Origin: Pseudarthrobacter sp. Fe7
GTDB lineage: Bacteria > Actinomycetota > Actinomycetes > Actinomycetales > Micrococcaceae
NCBI GenBank assembly: GCA_024372495.1
Contig: CP099978.1
Span: forward strand, 1 to 64,000
Reading direction: 5' to 3'
DNA length: 64,000 bases
The translations under genes were made by a program, and so were the position numbers. This document shows positions 1-7,275 of the stretch, piece after piece; position 1 is the first letter of the stretch, and the number at the start of each line of letters is the position of its first letter. The notes beneath the pieces are model-generated. The model searched no databases and had not been told where the DNA came from. It saw only the letters and a program-made list of their open reading frames with translations.

Positions 1-133
1 CCGCGTCTGGCTCGACCATGCCGCGCAGCGGCGCGCTGATGGCCGCCGCCGGCGGAACAGCCACGTCCAGCGTCTCCTCTGCCGGTTCATCGGCCGTGGG
101 GCGGGTAATCCAGGGGTTCAGGGTCTGTTGCAT
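1..133 (-). CDS. Unknown protein, 5' end only (runs off window)
   Basis: The first 44 codons of a minus-strand gene are present and the frame is open at the window edge. It starts with MQQTLNPWITRP and becomes rich in Ala, Pro and Glu, with no signal peptide or membrane segment in the visible part. A strong ribosome site (GAGGAGG, about 7 bases upstream of the ATG at 133) supports the start. It lies 38 bases downstream of the MinD-like ATPase gene and points the same way, so it is probably the fourth gene of the transfer operon. No family can be named from this fragment. Confidence 0.6.
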   Translation of the reverse strand, partial: MQQTLNPWITRPTADEPAEETLDVAVPPAAAISAPLRGMVEPDA

Positions 134-171
134 GGTTCCTCCTCTCAACTCGTACGTTCCGTGTGATCGTT

Positions 172-1630
172 CTAAAAGCCTTCGGCGACGGCGGCCGCCG
201 CCGCGAGCCATGCCCGCTGGGTCGCGGGCTGGAGCGCTTCGTAGCGGATGGGCCCGTTGACCAGGGCGGGGTCATACGGGATACGGACGACGGCACGCAC
301 GAACGGCTCGAAGCCGTCCGCGATGCGCTGTGCCTCGGCTTTGGCCCGCTTCAGGGCGTCTCCGGTCATGCTGCGCTTGGCATCGGTAGATTCGGAGACG
401 ATCACGACCGCGTTGCGTGCCAGTTCGGCATCGTGGCCACCACGGGATTCGAGCGTCTGCAGCGTCAGCCGTGCTGCTTCTGCGCGGTCCTCGATGGCGG
501 TTACCGGGACGACGAGCTGGTTGGTGTGGTCGATCATCCGCCGCCAGTTCGCTGCACGGGCGGTGTTGCCGGAATCCATGATGACCAGGCGGTAGTAGCG
601 GGTGAGGACCTGGTGGGCGATGTCCACTTCCTCGGCGGTGACTTCGTGGTCGCCTTCTTCGTTTTCGTCGGAGCGCAGCACGTCGAACTTATCGGCGGTC
701 TGGTGGTGGACGAACTTGGCGATCTCGGCCGCGTTTGTGGACGGGGACAGCAGGCTCGGTGGAGGAATCGATCAGGTCCAGGACGCTGCGGTCGTGGGCG
801 CCCTTCTCGGTCCGCCATCCCAGGGTGCCCTGGGACTCGTTGTTGTCCCACGCCACCGTGGCCGCTCCGCTGTAGCGGGCAAGGATCGCCGAAAGCATCA
901 CGACCGTAGGGGTCTTGTTGGCCCCGCCCTTGCGGTTGACCACGGCAATGGTCCGCGGTCCGGGCCAGTGCTGGCTGACGGTGCGGATGTCTTCACGCTC
1001 GGACAGTTCCTCGTCCGAGGGGTCCATCCGGAAGCCCAGGCGGGTCAGGGTCCCGCGCCAGCCCTGGGTGGCTGGCTCCAGCACCGGGGCGCTGACCAGG
1101 AAGGAGGTCTCCTTCAAGCTACGTCGGGTGACCGGAGCATCGGCTGCAGCAGCCTGCTCGGGTGCCCCGGAGGTCGGAGCAACGTCCTCAACCAAGGCGG
1201 TTTCCGCGGCAAGGGGTGGCCACGGCTGGCGTTCCACGGTTGGCTGGGCGGGTTCAGGCTTCACGGCAGGCGTTGCCGCTGGAGTGGTGTCGGTGGATCC
1301 GACTGCGACCGGAGCGGGCGTGCTGGCGGGTCCGCCCGTGCGGCGGCGGGCGGTGCGGGGCTCGTAGGAGACGGATTCGACGTTTCCGTCCGGGTGGACG
1401 ATCAGTTCGCCGTGGCCTTCGGGATCCTCGATGCGGACCCGGACGGGGCGCTGCAGCGTCTTGGCTTCGGCCATGACGATGGCCAGGGCATTGTCTCGCA
1501 GGTCCTGCAGGGTCTCCCCTGCCGGGACGACGCGGGAGTTTCCTGCGACTACGACTTCGGCGGTGCCGTTGTCGCTGATGATGGCCTTGATGTTTGGGAA
1601 GGCCAGTACCTCGGTGGGTGTGGTGCTCAT
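172..1630 (-). CDS. MinD/ParA-like ATPase of the transfer operon (frameshifted in this sequence)
   Basis: Deviant Walker-A P-loop ATPase of the MinD/ParA superfamily: the motif NRKGGANKTPT follows a disordered Pro/Ala-rich N-terminal half. The start is placed at MSTTPTEVL (1630), preceded by AAAGGA; the open frame upstream of it overlaps the lipoprotein gene. The reading frame breaks near 752-756. Removing one base there, turning GAGCCTG into GAGCTG on the coding strand, joins the two halves into a 485-residue protein (STELLSPSTNAAEIAKF across the joint) that continues to the stop at 172. In actinobacterial conjugation clusters such ATPases sit with SCO6880 and CHAP-peptidase genes. A role in organising or powering the secretion machinery is inferred; because parA is a separate gene at 9.3 kb, this copy is unlikely to be the partition ATPase. 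The break is probably a sequence artefact, though a true pseudogene cannot be excluded. Confidence 0.75.
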
Positions 1631-1676
1631 GAAACCTGTTTCCTTTACGTTGACGGGGTTATTGAGGTGCGGGCGT

Positions 1677-2189
1677 TCAGGCTGTGGGTGGGGTGAGCCG
1701 GTTGACCTTCCAGGGGGCCTGTGGGCCGGTGCGGAGCAGCTGCAGGGTGTAGGTGCCGGCGTCGGTTGGAACGGCTGCCATGACGCCGTAGCCGTTGGTG
1801 TCATCGACTGTCAGCGTTGCGGGGCCGGTGACCCGGGTGGCGGGGACGTTGGCGGGGTCCACTGCTGAGTAGTCGGCGGTGGCCTGGGGTGTGAGCCAGC
1901 GGGCGAGGTCGTTGGCCCACTGCTTGTCCTCCACGGTGGGGCGGGCGAAGTCCGTCATGGCCTTTTGGGCGGTGTCTACGGCGGCGTCCTTGCTGGCCTG
2001 GTCCCAGGTGATGCCGATGGTGGCCGGGACGGTGCCGTTGGGGGCCTGTGGGCCGCTGCTCGCACTCAGGGAGACCGGTGCCGTGGCTGTGGCGACTGTG
2101 CTGGTCGCCGGGGCGGGCGTGGTGTTCGCTGCCGGTGCGCAGGCGGTGCACAGCAGGACCACCGCGGTCAGTGCGAGTGACTTTTTCAC
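1677..2189 (-). CDS. Putative lipoprotein of the transfer operon
   Basis: A 170-residue protein with a lipoprotein signal peptide: KK, a hydrophobic stretch and the lipobox LCTAC with the lipidated cysteine at residue 17. A Thr/Ala/Pro-rich linker follows (to about residue 50), then a folded domain of roughly 110 residues containing WANDLARWLTPQA and ending LLRTGPQAPWKVNRLTPP, which resembles a small extracytoplasmic NTF2-like or VirB8-type fold by length and pattern only. The start overlaps the stop of the CHAP gene (4 bases), so the two are translationally coupled. It is expected on the outer face of the membrane as a secretion-channel part; the exact role is unknown. Confidence 0.7.
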   Translation of the reverse strand: MKKSLALTAVVLLCTACAPAANTTPAPATSTVATATAPVSLSASSGPQAPNGTVPATIGITWDQASKDAAVDTAQKAMTDFARPTVEDKQWANDLARWLTPQATADYSAVDPANVPATRVTGPATLTVDDTNGYGVMAAVPTDAGTYTLQLLRTGPQAPWKVNRLTPPTA

Positions 2190-3265
2190 TTCTTCTCCTC
2201 TTGGGTGGGCAGGTACAGAAAGGCTGACGGGACCGTGTTGCTCACGGTGCGGGTGTAGTAGTTGTGGTCATCCGGTGGCGGGTTGCCGTTGTAGCCCTCT
2301 TCGACGTAGGTCCCGTTGTCCTTGACTTCCTTGACCACAGCGACGTGCCCATAGGTCGGGTCCGCTCCCCCGGCGCCGGGCGCGTACCAAACAACTGCGC
2401 CCACCTTGGGTGTGCTGCCAGTGGCCCAGCCCTTGGCGTCCCAGCCGGCCTTCCAGGTCAGAGCGGAACCGAGGCCCTGTCCGTCCGGGCGGAAGGTGCC
2501 GTTGAGGAACTTGAACGGGGCACTGGTGGATCCCATCTGCTGGTTGACCCGCCACAGGGCAAAGTCCACGCATTCGCGATAGAACATGCCCAGCGGCGAG
2601 GCCGCCGCTGCTCCCGCTCCGGCCTGCATCCAGGTGGGTGAGTTCTTCCACGGGTAATCGTCCCCGGCGCCGGACTGCCCTGGAATGGCGCAGCCGCCGC
2701 CTTCCAGCGAGAACTTGCCGTCCGAGAGTGCCTGGACGAGTTTCACGGCTTCGGGCCAGTACTTCTGGTAGTGGTAGGGGTCCGCGTTCCGCTGGACCTG
2801 GTTGCCGGCAATGGTGGGCTCCAGCAGTTCCCATCCGGCTACCTTCTGCAGCGCCTTGATGAAGTTGGTCGCGCTGACGGTGGGGTCCATACGGTCCGAG
2901 TACGAGCCCCAGGCGCCGTTCCCACGCTGTTGGAACAACCCACGCGAATCCGGCCCCGCGGTGTCTCCGCGGTCCAGAACGTGCAGCCCAGACTCCCCCA
3001 GGGCGACCATGACGCTGATCATCTGGCCCTTCATGGGAAGGTCCAGCGCCTTGCCGGCACCCATGATCGCCGCGGCGTTCTTCAACTGCTCCTGGGAGTA
3101 CCCCTCGACCTTTGTATCGCCGTTGATGGTGACTGAGACGGTCGGGCCGCAGTCGGCAGCGGCCGGCTTCGCTGGGGCAAGGAGCAAGAGGATGGAAAAG
3201 ACCAATCCGACCAAGATGCCGGGGACCACAATCATGGCCACGAGGCCAAGCGACTTCCGCTGCAT
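2186..3265 (-). CDS. Membrane-anchored CHAP-domain peptidoglycan hydrolase of the secretion system
   Basis: A 359-residue protein with one N-terminal membrane segment (residues about 5-30), then a lysozyme-like region (GLFQQR, FIKALQKV, YHYQKYWPEA) typical of the lytic-transglycosylase-like half of actinobacterial conjugation hydrolases, and a C-terminal CHAP amidase/endopeptidase. The CHAP catalytic residues are visible as Cys in YRECVDFALWR and His in YGHVAVVKE. The protein would open cell-wall peptidoglycan for the transfer channel, like VirB1-type or TcpG-type enzymes. I chose the start MQRKSLGL because the 40 residues upstream lack signal character. It is the first gene of the minus-strand operon, 120 bases from the palindrome at 3385-3409. 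Confidence 0.85.
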   Translation of the reverse strand: MQRKSLGLVAMIVVPGILVGLVFSILLLLAPAKPAAADCGPTVSVTINGDTKVEGYSQEQLKNAAAIMGAGKALDLPMKGQMISVMVALGESGLHVLDRGDTAGPDSRGLFQQRGNGAWGSYSDRMDPTVSATNFIKALQKVAGWELLEPTIAGNQVQRNADPYHYQKYWPEAVKLVQALSDGKFSLEGGGCAIPGQSGAGDDYPWKNSPTWMQAGAGAAAASPLGMFYRECVDFALWRVNQQMGSTSAPFKFLNGTFRPDGQGLGSALTWKAGWDAKGWATGSTPKVGAVVWYAPGAGGADPTYGHVAVVKEVKDNGTYVEEGYNGNPPPDDHNYYTRTVSNTVPSAFLYLPTQEEKK

Positions 3266-3384
3266 CACGACGGACCCTTGCTGCGGAGGCGGACGGGCCA
3301 GTTGGCGTCGAACAGCGTCGTCATCCTGCTTCCCCCAATTTGAACCTGCCTTCACCTGATGGCGACTGACTTCTACCTTGAGCA

Positions 3385-3409
3385 TAGCGGGTAATTTAAT
3401 TACCCGCTA
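3385..3409. promoter_or_regulatory. Perfect 25-bp palindromic operator between CHAP gene and winged-helix regulator
   Basis: Two 12-base arms (TAGCGGGTAATT and its exact reverse complement) are separated by one T. The site lies between two divergent genes, the transfer operon (minus) and the winged-helix protein at 3457 (plus). A perfect palindrome of this length in that place is most simply the operator of that regulator. It is AT-rich at the centre, unlike the surrounding DNA. Confidence 0.75.
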
Positions 3410-3456
3410 CAGTGTTGCTGTGCGAGCACACACGCGGGTACGGCAAGATTGCAGGT

Positions 3457-3786
3457 ATGCCCAGGTATGCCCATCCGAAGACCGCTGCTCATTTGGAGCC
3501 GGTCATTAATGCGTTCGGGAACCTGACTAGAGTGGCCATCATTGGGTTCCTGGCGCAGCACGGTCCTGCCACGCGGGGCGAGGTCGCGACGGGCCTCAGC
3601 ATCGGGGTGGCGACGGCGAAGCACAATCTGCAGTTGCTCACCGACGAGGGAATTACCTCTCAGGATCCGCCGGCTACGGAAGAGCGCAACGGGATGAGGG
3701 TGCAGTATTTGCTGGCGCGGGAAGAGGTCGAGCGGCGCTACAGGCTGCTGGGCGAAGCTTTGGGTGTAGTTACGGAGGGCGACTAA
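3457..3786 (+). CDS. ArsR-like winged-helix transcriptional regulator
   Basis: A protein of 109 residues from MPRYAHPKT. It shows a winged helix-turn-helix of the ArsR type: NLTRVAIIGFLAQHG, then GEVATGLSIGVATAKHNLQLLTDEGI as the recognition helix region, and a wing ending in RVQYLLAREEV. No metal-binding cysteines (CxC-type) are seen, so metal sensing is unlikely. The gene is divergent from the secretion operon and shares the palindrome at 3385-3409, so it probably represses transfer genes and itself. The upstream in-frame codons to 3412 are less likely because the start at 3457 has AGG-rich sequence near it and conserved-looking sequence begins only there. Confidence 0.75.
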   Translation: MPRYAHPKTAAHLEPVINAFGNLTRVAIIGFLAQHGPATRGEVATGLSIGVATAKHNLQLLTDEGITSQDPPATEERNGMRVQYLLAREEVERRYRLLGEALGVVTEGD

Positions 3787-3894
3787 ACGCCCCTTGCCAC
3801 CGGCTCCACTGCTACCCCTGGCTGGCTGGTGATAGTCAGGACGGCCCGAAGAACGGCTTCCGGCGGCCTGCAGGTAGCGGCGCATACGCCAATC

Positions 3895-3915
3895 CTACTG
3901 AAATAATTTCAGTAG
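3895..3915. promoter_or_regulatory. Palindromic ACTGAAA-type operator, copy 1
   Basis: A perfect 21-bp palindrome with 10-base arms (CTACTGAAAT and its complement) around a central A. It lies 11 bases beyond the stop of the XRE gene. The same core, ACTGAAAT-N-ATTTCAGT, recurs at 6594-6612 and 10676-10698, with a variant at 53315-53331. No gene clearly starts next to it; transcription leftward from here would run antisense to the winged-helix gene and on into the secretion operon. Confidence 0.7.
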
Positions 3916-3925
3916 TGAATTTCTT

Positions 3926-4384
3926 TCAGTCGGGCGTGGTGCCTTCAGGTCGGGGCCGGCTCGGAAGATTCCTCAAAGCCTCCGTTACCGCGCGGACAGC
4001 GTCGATGTTCACTTCGCCAAGGACGCGAGCAGCAAAATGTTCTACCTCTGAGATGCGCAGCGCTTCGATCAGCCGAAGTTCGGCTTCGACCCTCTCGGGA
4101 ACAGGGCCGCTGCGCTGCAGCAAGTAATCGGGGTCCACATCGAAGAAGTACGCGAGAGCTTTCAGCAGCTCCGGGTCCCACCGGTTATCCGGGGACCCCG
4201 CCAAAAGCCGATGCCACCGGGTCTTCGTCAGATTGAAGCCCTGTTCGGCCAGGCCGGCGCGGATCTCTTCATAGGTGAAGCTGGCGGCACCCTTGGCGTG
4301 CACGATGTCGAGAAGGAGTTGCAGCTTGGACGCCAAGACCTCCCGGTCTGTCCTGCTGTCAACGGGGTCGGTGCCCTCAGTCAT
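3926..4384 (-). CDS. EspR-like XRE-family DNA-binding regulator
   Basis: A 152-residue protein with an N-terminal helix-turn-helix of the XRE/EspR type: FTYEEIRAGLAEQGFNLTKTRW, then RLLAGSPDNRWDPELLKALAYFFDVDPDYLL. In EspR-like proteins the helical C-terminal half dimerises; here residues about 95-140 are helical (RLIEALRISEVEHFAARVLG). It is the last gene of a minus-strand cassette with an ImmA-type peptidase, and such peptidases classically cleave a partner XRE repressor (ImmA/ImmR of ICEBs1, IrrE/DdrO). I infer it binds the ACTGAAA palindromes or the CTGAAC palindrome at 4452-4463. Start ATG at 4384. Confidence 0.75.
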   Translation of the reverse strand: MTEGTDPVDSRTDREVLASKLQLLLDIVHAKGAASFTYEEIRAGLAEQGFNLTKTRWHRLLAGSPDNRWDPELLKALAYFFDVDPDYLLQRSGPVPERVEAELRLIEALRISEVEHFAARVLGEVNIDAVRAVTEALRNLPSRPRPEGTTPD

Positions 4385-4451
4385 TTTTCCTGCTCTCGGA
4401 GCTGCATCTGGCCGTTCGTTGTACCGGTCTGCTGTTCCAAAACTGGGGACC

Positions 4452-4463
4452 CTGAACGTTCAG
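4452..4463. promoter_or_regulatory. 12-bp palindrome upstream of XRE gene
   Basis: CTGAACGTTCAG is a perfect palindrome 68 bases upstream of the XRE start, in a 92-base gap between the PAP2-like and XRE genes. A further TCAGTTCAG follows at about 4477-4486. The half-site CTGAA resembles the ACTGAAA operators, so autoregulation of the XRE gene from its own promoter is plausible. Confidence 0.4.
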
Positions 4464-4476
4464 AAAAAATACTATG

Positions 4477-5094
4477 TCAGTTCAGAATCAGCATGCAGGC
4501 TGATCCGAATACGACAAGCCCTGTTACGAACCCGGCCAGCACCTGCGAGAGCGTGTGATCCTTCAGATAGACCCTTGACCAGCACACCAAAGGCGCGGCG
4601 ATCACAAACGGGATTGACCACACTCCGAACAGTATTGCCGACGAGATCGTCGCTCCCCCAAGAGTCATGGCGTGACCGGACACTTTCCAAAACGGGCTGA
4701 CGATAATGAGTGCCAGGATTCCCCCGAGAATCCCGGCAATCAGCGCCCACACCGTTAGCGGGGTGTCGATCAATGTCAGTATTCCGCAGCCAACAAGAGC
4801 CGATGCCAGCGTCCACAGCATCACCGGACGGCGCTGCTTTTTGTCCCCCACATGGTGATCGGTAAGTGTCCCTCGGCGGGCAAGAATGACCACCACCAGC
4901 AACGGCGCCAGACAGATCGTCACGGCGGCCACTAGCCCAGGAAGCACCGCGGCCACCCCTCCCCCACCACACACTGAAGCGAGAACGAGCAGCAGCGAAA
5001 GAACGAGAGGCGGCTGGGCCACTTCCGTTGAAATGCGCGCGATTCGCTGAATCACCGAAGGGGTAACGACCGCGAATTGGGTGTCTGTAGCCAC
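4477..5094 (-). CDS. PAP2-like integral membrane protein
   Basis: A 205-residue protein with about six membrane segments. It keeps versions of the PAP2 (phosphatidic acid phosphatase type 2) motifs: KKQRRPVM for the first (K-x-x-x-RP), VSGHAM for the second (usual PSGH) and SRVYLKDHTLSQVL for the third (SR-x5-H). The last motif ends LSQVL where active PAP2 enzymes normally have an Asp, so catalytic activity is uncertain. It starts with GTG at 5094, directly after the stop of the MAB_1171c-like gene. The cassette is conserved-looking in order (ImmA, MAB_1171c, PAP2, XRE); whether it acts on lipids or as a membrane sensor is not known. Confidence 0.65.
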   Translation of the reverse strand: MATDTQFAVVTPSVIQRIARISTEVAQPPLVLSLLLVLASVCGGGGVAAVLPGLVAAVTICLAPLLVVVILARRGTLTDHHVGDKKQRRPVMLWTLASALVGCGILTLIDTPLTVWALIAGILGGILALIIVSPFWKVSGHAMTLGGATISSAILFGVWSIPFVIAAPLVCWSRVYLKDHTLSQVLAGFVTGLVVFGSACMLILN

Positions 5095-6081
5095 CTAGAT
5101 TTCCGCCCTTTTCCTAAGCTCCAGCCCGAGAGGCTCGAATGTGTTGGTCAACCGTCGCTGAGCCAGGACAAGCGCCCTCTCAGCTGCCGGAGAGTACTTT
5201 GCTTGCTGGCCCGCGGCACGAAGGTCCCCTATGGCAATAACCAAGGTGTATAGCCGCTCGGCTGGGCGCGGGCCCAGGACATCCACCGCAAAAGCGAAAC
5301 GTTCCCCCTGGGCCTTTAGGGCAGGGAACTTGCAGTGGAGGACGAGAATCCAGAACCGATCCACGAGAGCCAGCCTGCGCCAGAGCCGCACCATTGGCGG
5401 GATGCCGAGGCCCAGCGATGTGAGCAGGATTCCGCTGTAGAAGAAGGGCGTGAACAGCAGGTACGCCATATCAGTTAGGGAACTGCTGAAACCGGCGAAG
5501 CGGAGGCTCATGTAAATGATTTCGTCAATACAGCCCAGGACCATGAGCCCCATTCCGATACCAACGACCGTGGCGCTGGCGCGCACGGTTCGGCTGTCAC
5601 GTGGACCAATGCTGACCCGCAGGACGGAGAGGCCCAGACCGCCAAGGACCGCCATGTAGACCGTTGCGTAAACATAGACCGCCGGCTGGTGCACGGTTTC
5701 CGGGATGAAGGCATCCGTCGTCGGGACGAAGGATTGAAGGGTGAACGGGATGACTATGGCCAGCAAGAGTGCGGCCAGAAACAGTGGCCTGCGAGTCACG
5801 CGCTGCTTGGTCTCCGGTTCCGTGGACAGTGCACTGAAAACACCCTCCCGGACCAGCCACACCGCAGCGGTAACGAGGAGGTTCCGCACCAGGTGAAGCC
5901 AGTTGGTCCCCCCGATGAGAGCGTCAAGGGTGCTTTCAGGGACGATTTGGCCGGTACAGAAGAGACCCACGACGCCGACGCCGGTTGCTCCCAGGAACGC
6001 CGTCGATGCGTTGTGGCGCGCCACGAGGTACAACCGTGCCACGAAGACAACCGTCAGCAGCCAAAATGCAGCTTGAATCAC
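5095..6081 (-). CDS. MAB_1171c-family multi-pass membrane protein
   Basis: A 328-residue protein with about seven membrane segments over the first 250 residues (for example the stretches beginning IQAAFWLLTV, LFLAALLLAIVI, ATVYMAVLGGLGL and YLLFTPFFYSGILL), followed by a soluble helical tail ending FEPLGLELRKRAEI. Layout, length and neighbours match the MAB_1171c family of actinobacterial putative transporters. I place the start at a GTG at 6081 because it overlaps the ImmA stop (GTGA); the open frame upstream of that only mirrors the peptidase gene. No substrate is known for this family. Its fixed place between a metallopeptidase and an XRE regulator suggests a role in sensing or signalling, which is inference. 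Confidence 0.7.
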   Translation of the reverse strand: MIQAAFWLLTVVFVARLYLVARHNASTAFLGATGVGVVGLFCTGQIVPESTLDALIGGTNWLHLVRNLLVTAAVWLVREGVFSALSTEPETKQRVTRRPLFLAALLLAIVIPFTLQSFVPTTDAFIPETVHQPAVYVYATVYMAVLGGLGLSVLRVSIGPRDSRTVRASATVVGIGMGLMVLGCIDEIIYMSLRFAGFSSSLTDMAYLLFTPFFYSGILLTSLGLGIPPMVRLWRRLALVDRFWILVLHCKFPALKAQGERFAFAVDVLGPRPAERLYTLVIAIGDLRAAGQQAKYSPAAERALVLAQRRLTNTFEPLGLELRKRAEI

Positions 6082-6569
6082 AATCCAAAAATCCGTTCTG
6101 CGTTGGAGACGCAGGTGTCCTGGCCTGTGACCAGGCGTTGAGCCAGGGCGTAGGCGAGGTTTTCCGCCGCCTGCTCCGCCTCTTCCAGGGGAATCGCAGT
6201 GGGCCGGCACATCCAACTGATCCCGCGGCGCTTGCCAACTCCGGAGAAGAAACCGGCCGACTCCAGCCCGTCAGCTGGTTCGCCCTTGTGCCCCAACAGG
6301 ATGTGCCCGAATTCGTGCAGAATGACATGCCGACACCAGAAAGCGTGACCGCGGCGGTACTGAATGAGACCACGAGCCGGCATATCAACCCAGCGACCCG
6401 TCACACCGTCTGCCAGGACCTCGTCTGCTACTTCATCGAACTCCAACGGTTTCCCGTAGGCCCGCTCCACTGCGCTGATTAGGTGCGGGAGGGTGGGAGA
6501 GGCCGGCAGCTGCAAAGACTCGATCGTTCGCAGGGACAACTCAGTAGGTTCTAACAATTGGTTCCCCAT
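6078..6569 (-). CDS. ImmA/IrrE-type zinc metallopeptidase
   Basis: A 163-residue protein with the zinc-binding motif HEFGH at residues 85-89 inside HVILHEFGHILLGH, typical of ImmA/IrrE peptidases. These enzymes cleave an XRE-type repressor when activated and so derepress mobile-element or stress genes. The first gene of the cassette, it is followed by overlapping or abutting genes and an XRE regulator that is the natural substrate candidate. The ATG at 6569 is preferred over a GTG at 6596, because that GTG lies inside the palindrome at 6594-6612 whereas the ATG is preceded by GGTGGGA. C-terminal region EEAEQAAENLAYALAQRLV is helical, as in the family. Confidence 0.85.
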   Translation of the reverse strand: MGNQLLEPTELSLRTIESLQLPASPTLPHLISAVERAYGKPLEFDEVADEVLADGVTGRWVDMPARGLIQYRRGHAFWCRHVILHEFGHILLGHKGEPADGLESAGFFSGVGKRRGISWMCRPTAIPLEEAEQAAENLAYALAQRLVTGQDTCVSNAERIFGL

Positions 6570-6593
6570 CAGTTCCCACCCCAGTGAACATGC

Positions 6594-6612
6594 CACTGAA
6601 ATAATTTCAGTG
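6594..6612. promoter_or_regulatory. Palindromic ACTGAAA-type operator, copy 2
   Basis: A perfect 19-bp palindrome (CACTGAAAT, A, ATTTCAGTG) 25 bases upstream of the ImmA start. This is the expected position for autoregulation of the ImmA-to-XRE cassette. Confidence 0.75.
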
Positions 6613-6928
6613 ATGTGTAGTATTGGTTTAGCGCCTGACTCGACTAGTCAGGCAAGGGCAAACCATACCAAGGTGCCCTTAACTCTGCTTGTCACGCGGC
6701 GCTCATCTGTCATTTCCCCACGTCAGATAGGTAAACGATGCGACACGCCGTACTTGTCGACCTTTGTACCTCGCCACGGTCATGGGTCTCGCAGAAGCTG
6801 CAGGATGGTGAAGTGGCACCGAAACCGCGGTCGGCCGACAATCAGCGCGACACGCCGAAAGCCATCCCACTTAAACGAATCTGATTCATGTTGGGTATGA
6901 GAAGTAACTTCGGTCCTGGGGAGGGAAA
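6613..6928. other. Intergenic region upstream of the RHH gene
   Basis: No supported gene in about 315 bases. The region between the divergent ImmA cassette and the RHH gene must hold both promoters. A short palindrome, GAATC-T-GATTC (6877-6887), lies 42 bases before the RHH start and may be its operator; the RHH start itself has GGGAGGG just upstream. Confidence 0.4.
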
Positions 6929-7135
6929 ATGGCACAGCGAAGCAAGGGCGAACGCCACGTGATCACAGCACGGCTGCCTATCTCCGACGCAGAGAAACTG
7001 GCGGCCGTTGTGGACGCCACCAAGGAAAGTCGGAGCGATCTAATTGCCAGGCTTGTCCACGCTCATCTGAAGACCGTAGATCTTGACCGCCTTCGGCACC
7101 ACCAGGAGGCTTTGCCTATCGCGAAGGCCAGTTAA
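6929..7135 (+). CDS. Small ribbon-helix-helix (CopG-like) protein upstream of rep
   Basis: A 68-residue protein: a beta strand (HVITARLPI) followed by two helices (SDAEKLAAVVDATKES and RSDLIARLVHAHLK), the pattern of an RHH DNA-binding protein. GGGAGGG about 7 bases before the ATG supports the start. Its stop lies only 140 bases before the rep gene, with tandem hairpins between, so a CopG-like role in limiting replication is a reasonable inference. It could also act as an RHH antitoxin, but no toxin gene is adjacent. Confidence 0.7.
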   Translation: MAQRSKGERHVITARLPISDAEKLAAVVDATKESRSDLIARLVHAHLKTVDLDRLRHHQEALPIAKAS

Positions 7136-7139
7136 CGAA

Positions 7140-7243
7140 GAAGGCCCGCTTGCGCGGGCCTTCGAAAAGTATTTGTTCAGATCCTCATCTTGGCGGATCG
7201 GCGATCTGAACTTTTTCCAACACCTACGAGTAGGTGCCGTTTT
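7140..7243 (+). promoter_or_regulatory. Rep leader with three hairpins, two followed by T-tracts
   Basis: Hairpin 1: GAAGGCCCGC (7140-7149) pairs with 7154-7163 around a TTGC loop. Hairpin 2: GTTCAGATC (7175-7183) pairs with GATCTGAAC (7203-7211), followed at once by TTTTT. Hairpin 3: CACCTAC (7221-7227) pairs with GTAGGTG (7230-7236), followed by CCGTTTTT. Hairpin 1 can end the RHH transcript; hairpins 2 and 3 are intrinsic-terminator-like and lie in the 5' leader of rep, as in attenuation-controlled plasmid replicons. Confidence 0.6.
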
Positions 7244-7275
7244 TCGTACCCTCCGGAGAGGAGTAACTGCTGTCT

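Noticed and set aside
3400..3885. Minus-strand frame starting just after operator copy 1
   Set aside because: It is antisense to the winged-helix gene and its product is Arg/His/Pro-rich without a domain; only the operator is kept.
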